Assembly (NCBI GenBank): GCA_946646305.1
Contig: CAMPCO010000005.1
Location: forward strand, 1-32,305
Direction: 5' to 3'
Source of the DNA: an uncultured Clostridia bacterium
Lineage (GTDB): Bacteria > Bacillota > Clostridia > Oscillospirales > Acutalibacteraceae
Length of the DNA: 32,305 nt
Made by a program: the position numbers and the translations under genes. Shown piece by piece: positions 27,738 to 32,305 of the stretch. Below the pieces are notes generated by a model. The model made no database searches and was not told where the DNA came from. It worked only from the letters and a program-made list of their open reading frames with translations. Positions within the stretch are counted from its first letter, which is position 1, and every line of letters begins with the position of its first letter.

Positions 27738-27766
27738 TTGACAAAGGGAAATTCTTATGGTATTAT
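27738..27766 (+). promoter_or_regulatory. Sigma-A-like promoter for the str operon
   Basis: TTGACA (27738-27743), 17-bp spacer, TATTAT (27761-27766). Confidence 0.75.
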
Positions 27767-27833
27767 GTCTTAGCATGCAATAACTGCGTGTTATTCGTTG
27801 TGCAAAAAAATAATATGAAAGGAGAAATGTGCA

Positions 27834-28256
27834 GTGCCAACCTTTAACCAATTAGTTCGCAACGGTCGTGAAACTATCGAGAAAAAGGCTAAAGCTCCGG
27901 CTCTTTTAAAGGGTTATAACTCAATGAAGCGCAGCCTTACCGATAATGATTCACCGCAGAAGCGTGGCGTTTGTACGGCAGTTAAAACTTCTACCCCTAA
28001 AAAGCCTAACTCTGCTCTTCGTAAGATTGCCAGAGTTCGTCTTTCAAACGGTATCGAAGTATCAGCCTACATCCCCGGTATCGGCCACAACTTGCAGGAA
28101 CACAGCGTTGTTCTTATTCGTGGCGGACGTGTTAAGGACCTCCCCGGTGTTCGTTATCACATCATCAGAGGAACTCTTGACACACAGGGTGTTGCCGGCA
28201 GAAACCAGGCTCGCTCTAAGTACGGCGCAAAGCGTGCTAAAGCAGGTGCGAAGTAA
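27834..28256 (+). CDS. rpsL: 30S ribosomal protein S12
   Basis: GTG start; [13 protein letters not shown]...[34 protein letters not shown]. Confidence 0.99.
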   Translation: MPTFNQLVRNGRETIEKKAKAPALLKGYNSMKRSLTDNDSPQKRGVCTAVKTSTPKKPNSALRKIARVRLSNGIEVSAYIPGIGHNLQEHSVVLIRGGRVKDLPGVRYHIIRGTLDTQGVAGRNQARSKYGAKRAKAGAK

Positions 28257-28397
28257 TTTTTAAGAGGAAAGACGAATTTTTGCTAAGTACAAAGCAAAGT
28301 TTATATATATATTAAAGTGTATAAGCCTTGCTTGGTGCAACGGGAATTACGTCACTCGAGTACCTATGATATCATCTTTATGAAGGAGGGAAGCAAA

Positions 28398-28868
28398 GTG
28401 CCAAGAAGAGGCTTTATTGCTAAACGAGATGTTTTACCCGATCCTATCTACAATTCAAAGAAGGTAACCCGCCTTATCAACAATGTTATGCTTGATGGTA
28501 AGAAAGGTGTTGCTCAAAAGATAGTTTACGGTGCTTTTGACATCATTAATGAAAAAACCGGTAAGGACCCGGTAGAGGTTTTTGAGGCTGCTATGGAAAA
28601 CATTATGCCTCAGCTCGAATGTAAGGCCGTTCGTAAGGGCGGTGCAACATACCAGGTTCCTTTTGAAGTTCGTCCCGAAAGAAGACAGACATTGGGTCTT
28701 CGTTGGCTCACAATGTTCAGCCGTCAGCGTTCGGAACGCACAATGAAGGAGCGTCTTGCCGCAGAAATTATGGACGCGACCAATGGTCTCGGCAGTTCTG
28801 TTAAGAGACGCGAAGAAATGCATAGAACAGCAGAAGCGAACAAGGCGTTTGCGCACTACAGATGGTAA
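28398..28868 (+). CDS. rpsG: 30S ribosomal protein S7
   Basis: GTG 28398 with [48 protein letters not shown]. Track start 28317 is too far upstream. Confidence 0.99.
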   Translation: MPRRGFIAKRDVLPDPIYNSKKVTRLINNVMLDGKKGVAQKIVYGAFDIINEKTGKDPVEVFEAAMENIMPQLECKAVRKGGATYQVPFEVRPERRQTLGLRWLTMFSRQRSERTMKERLAAEIMDATNGLGSSVKRREEMHRTAEANKAFAHYRW

Positions 28869-28911
28869 TTTACCGCTGTTGATGGAACGTCTTTCGGCGT
28901 AGGAGGAAAAA

Positions 28912-30993
28912 ATGCCAAGAAAAGTATCTCTTGAAATGACAAGAAATATTGGTATTATGGCCCACATTGATGCCGGTAAAACCACCACCACAGAGCGTAT
29001 TCTTTTTTACACCGGTATAAACCGTAAATTAGGTGAAACGCATGACGGTGCGGCTACCATGGACTGGATGGAGCAGGAGAAGGAGAGAGGTATTACCATC
29101 ACTTCCGCCGCTACCACCTGTTTCTGGAAGGACCATCGTATCAATATCATAGACACCCCCGGACACGTTGACTTCACAGTTGAAGTTCAGCGTTCACTTC
29201 GTGTACTTGACGGTTCTGTAACCGTTTTGTGCGCAAAGGGCGGCGTTGAACCGCAGTCTGAAACAGTATGGCATCAGGCTAATGATTACCATGTTCCGCG
29301 TATGATATTCGTTAATAAAATGGATATTATGGGCGCAGACTTTTATCATGTTCTCGATATGATAAAAGAACGTTTTAACTGCAACGCTGTTCCGATTCAG
29401 TTGCCTATCGGCGCTGAAGATACCTTTAGGGGAATCGTTGATCTTATAAACAACGATGCAGAAGTCTATTATGATGACCTCGGTAAGGATGTTCGCCGTG
29501 AAGAAATCCCCGAGGATATGAAAGAACTTGCGGAAAAATACCGCACAGCCATGATCGAATCTATCGTTGAACAAGACGATGAACTCATGGAAAAATATTT
29601 CGAAGGTGTAGAGCCCACTGTTGAACAGATGAAGGCTGTTATCCGTAAAGCAACCATCGCTAACAAAATGGTTCCCGTATGCTGTGGTACAGCATACAGA
29701 AACAAGGGTGTACAACCCCTTTTGGATGCTATTGTTGACTTTATGCCTGCACCTACCGATGTTGAAGCTATCAAGGGTGTAAACCCGAAAACCGAGGAAG
29801 AAGAGGTAAGACATTCAAGCGATTCCGAACCTTTCTCAGCTCTTGCATTTAAGATAGCTACCGACCCGTTTGTTGGTAAGATTTGCTATTTCCGTGTATA
29901 TTCCGGTACTGTTGACGCAGGCGCCGGCGTATATAACTCGGTTAAGCAGAACCGCGAGCGTATGGGCCGTATTCTTCAAATGCACGCCAACCACCGTGAA
30001 GACCTTGAAACCTGCTATGCGGGTGACATTGCGGCGGCAGTTGGTCTTAAAAACACCACTACGGGTGACACACTTTGTGATGAAAAACACCCGATTATTC
30101 TCGAATCCATGAACTTCCCCGAGCCGGTTATTCGTGTTGCTATCGAACCGAAGACCAAGGCCGGTCAGGAAAAAATGGGTATTGCGCTTGCAAAACTTGC
30201 AGAAGAAGATCCGACCTTCAAATGCTACACCGATGAAGAAACCGGTCAGACCATTATCGCCGGTATGGGTGAATTGCACCTTGAAATCATCGTTGACCGA
30301 CTCCTTCGTGAGTTTAAGGTTGAAGCAAATGTCGGCGCTCCGCAGGTTGCTTATAAAGAAAGCATCCGCAAGAAGGTTGACCACGAAACCAAGTATAAAC
30401 GCCAGTCAGGCGGTTCAGGTCAGTATGGTCATGTTAAGATTATTGTTGAGCCTAACGAAACAGGCAAGGGCTATGAGTTTATCAACTCCATAACCGGTGG
30501 TTCAATTCCGAAGGAATACATTCCCGCGGTTGATACCGGTATCCAGGGCGCTTTACAAGCAGGCGTTTTGGCAGGCTATCCTGTTGTTGATGTTAAGGTT
30601 ACTCTTTATGATGGTTCTTATCACGAGGTTGACTCTTCCGAAATGGCATTTAAGATCGCCGGTTCAATGGCGTTCAAAGAAGCTTGCCGTTTGGCAGAAC
30701 CCGTTTTGCTTGAACCTATCATGAAAGTTACCGTTATCGTTCCTGAGGAATATATGGGCGATGTTATCGGTGACCTTAACTCCCGCCGTGGTGAAATCCA
30801 GGGCTTTGATGATCGTTCAGGTCTTAAACAAATCAATGCGCGTGTTCCGCTCGGCGATATGTTCGGTTACGCAACCGACCTCCGTTCCAAAACACAGGGC
30901 CGCGGCCAGTATGTTATGGAACCGGACGGCTATAAGGAAGTTCCGAAGAGCATAGCCGAAAAGATTATCAGCACACGCACTAAAGAAAACTGA
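28912..30993 (+). CDS. fusA: Elongation factor G
   Basis: [22 protein letters not shown]...[21 protein letters not shown]. Confidence 0.99.
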   Translation: MPRKVSLEMTRNIGIMAHIDAGKTTTTERILFYTGINRKLGETHDGAATMDWMEQEKERGITITSAATTCFWKDHRINIIDTPGHVDFTVEVQRSLRVLDGSVTVLCAKGGVEPQSETVWHQANDYHVPRMIFVNKMDIMGADFYHVLDMIKERFNCNAVPIQLPIGAEDTFRGIVDLINNDAEVYYDDLGKDVRREEIPEDMKELAEKYRTAMIESIVEQDDELMEKYFEGVEPTVEQMKAVIRKATIANKMVPVCCGTAYRNKGVQPLLDAIVDFMPAPTDVEAIKGVNPKTEEEEVRHSSDSEPFSALAFKIATDPFVGKICYFRVYSGTVDAGAGVYNSVKQNRERMGRILQMHANHREDLETCYAGDIAAAVGLKNTTTGDTLCDEKHPIILESMNFPEPVIRVAIEPKTKAGQEKMGIALAKLAEEDPTFKCYTDEETGQTIIAGMGELHLEIIVDRLLREFKVEANVGAPQVAYKESIRKKVDHETKYKRQSGGSGQYGHVKIIVEPNETGKGYEFINSITGGSIPKEYIPAVDTGIQGALQAGVLAGYPVVDVKVTLYDGSYHEVDSSEMAFKIAGSMAFKEACRLAEPVLLEPIMKVTVIVPEEYMGDVIGDLNSRRGEIQGFDDRSGLKQINARVPLGDMFGYATDLRSKTQGRGQYVMEPDGYKEVPKSIAEKIISTRTKEN

Positions 30994-31011
30994 TTTCACA
31001 GCAAATAATGC

Positions 31012-31040
31012 TTGAAATATAATTGTTTTTTTGGTAAAAT
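31012..31040 (+). promoter_or_regulatory. Candidate tuf-proximal promoter
   Basis: TTGAAA (31012-31017), 17-bp spacer, TAAAAT (31035-31040) in the fusA-tuf gap. Confidence 0.45.
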
Positions 31041-31085
31041 ATTAAAAGGTAATTAAAACACTTAACTTTAAGGAGGAAAATTACA

Positions 31086-32288
31086 ATGGCAAAGGCAAAA
31101 TTTGAAAGAACTAAGCCACATGTTAACATCGGCACCATCGGTCACGTTGACCATGGTAAAACCACTCTTACCGCAGCAATCACAAAGTATCTCTCACTCA
31201 AGGGTTATGCACAGTTTGAAGACTATGCTAACATAGATAAGGCTCCTGAAGAAAGAGAACGTGGTATCACAATCAACACCGCTCACGTTGAGTATGAAAC
31301 TGACAAACGTCACTATGCTCACGTTGACTGCCCCGGACACGCTGACTATGTTAAAAACATGATCACCGGTGCTGCTCAGATGGACGGTGCTATCCTTGTT
31401 ATCGCTGCTACCGATGGTCCTATGGCTCAGACTAAGGAACACCTTCTTCTTGCTCGTCAGGTTGGCGTTCCGTCAATCGTTGTATTCATGAACAAGGTTG
31501 ACCAGGTTGATGACGAAGAACTCCTCGACCTCGTTGAAATGGAAGTTCGTGAAACACTTGATAAGTATGAATTCCCCGGCGATGATACACCGGTTATTAA
31601 GGGTTCTGCTCTTCTTGCTCTCGAAAGCACTTCTACAGATCCTGAAGCTCCTGAATATGCTCCGATTAAGGAACTTATGGATGCAGTTGATAACTACATC
31701 CCGACTCCTGATCGTAAGGCTGACATGCCCTTCCTTATGCCTATCGAAGACGTTATGACAATTTCCGGCCGTGGTACCGTTGTTACCGGTCGTGTTGAAC
31801 GTGGTAAGCTTAATGCAGGCGATGAAGTTGAAATCATCGGTCTTACCGAAGAAAGAGCTAAAACAGTTGTTACTTCTATGGAAATGTTCCGTAAAACTCT
31901 TGATTACTGTGAAGCAGGCGATAACGTAGGCGCACTCCTCCGTGGCGTTGGCCGTGACGAAGTTGAGCGTGGTCAGGTTCTCTGCAAACCCGGCTCAATC
32001 AATCCTCACACCAAGTTCCATGGTCAGGTTTACGTTCTTACTAAAGAAGAAGGCGGCCGTCATACTCCGTTCTTCAACAACTATCGTCCTCAGTTCTATT
32101 TCAGAACTACCGACGTTACCGGTGTTGTATCTCTTCCCGCAGGCACTGAAATGTGCATGCCCGGCGATAATGTAGAGATGGATGTTGAACTCATCACTCC
32201 TATCGCTATTGAAGAAGGTCTCCGTTTCGCTATCCGTGAAGGCGGCAGAACCGTAGGCTCCGGCGTTGTTACCAAGATTAACAACTAA
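31086..32288 (+). CDS. tuf: Elongation factor Tu
   Basis: [21 protein letters not shown]...[31 protein letters not shown]. Confidence 0.99.
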   Translation: MAKAKFERTKPHVNIGTIGHVDHGKTTLTAAITKYLSLKGYAQFEDYANIDKAPEERERGITINTAHVEYETDKRHYAHVDCPGHADYVKNMITGAAQMDGAILVIAATDGPMAQTKEHLLLARQVGVPSIVVFMNKVDQVDDEELLDLVEMEVRETLDKYEFPGDDTPVIKGSALLALESTSTDPEAPEYAPIKELMDAVDNYIPTPDRKADMPFLMPIEDVMTISGRGTVVTGRVERGKLNAGDEVEIIGLTEERAKTVVTSMEMFRKTLDYCEAGDNVGALLRGVGRDEVERGQVLCKPGSINPHTKFHGQVYVLTKEEGGRHTPFFNNYRPQFYFRTTDVTGVVSLPAGTEMCMPGDNVEMDVELITPIAIEEGLRFAIREGGRTVGSGVVTKINN

Positions 32289-32305
32289 TATTTAAACCTT
32301 TAAAA

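Noticed and set aside
28455-28991. 178-aa minus-strand ORF spanning rpsG and fusA
   Set aside because: Antisense to two essential conserved genes and their spacer; shadow ORF.
29194-29814. 206-aa minus-strand ORF
   Set aside because: Antisense to fusA, no recognisable motif; the sense frame is clearly EF-G.
27834-32288. Possible antibiotic-resistance alleles in S12 or EF-Tu
   Set aside because: S12 keeps [11 protein letters not shown] and the [21 protein letters not shown] loop; EF-Tu keeps the usual [14 protein letters not shown] segment. No recognised resistance substitution seen.

Overview
This window is a compact, core-genome-like stretch from a low-to-mid GC anaerobic Firmicute. It is probably a Clostridia/Oscillospirales-type genome, judging from protein families and gene order only. 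Almost every gene is on the + strand. From left to right: a minus-strand SGNH/GDSL esterase cut by the left edge; a 30-aa membrane microprotein, a ferredoxin-thioredoxin-reductase catalytic-type protein and thioredoxin; a DeoR-family regulator followed by a 2-oxo acid dehydrogenase complex (E2, E3, a fused E1 alpha-beta), lipoate-protein ligase and an FSA/transaldolase; cardiolipin synthase plus a small membrane protein; recJ, relA/spoT, dtd, an MBL-fold hydrolase and hemZ; a zinc-ribbon protein, a nucleosidase and a MurJ/SpoVB-like flippase; HU, RqcP, YabP, YabQ, FtsB/DivIC and an S1-domain protein; a THUMP-type RNA methyltransferase and a diacylglycerol-kinase-family protein; groES-groEL; and rpsL, rpsG, fusA, tuf. 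I found no rRNA, tRNA, CRISPR array, transposon or prophage. No clearly new multi-gene defence or mobile system is visible. The points most worth checking are regulatory and architectural: a phased TGTTA operator cluster ahead of the dehydrogenase operon, a tandem E3/E1-binding-domain remnant in E2, an apparent AUA start codon on cardiolipin synthase, hairpins abutting or burying start signals (yabP, lplA, rqcP), and a self-contained FTR-like/thioredoxin module.
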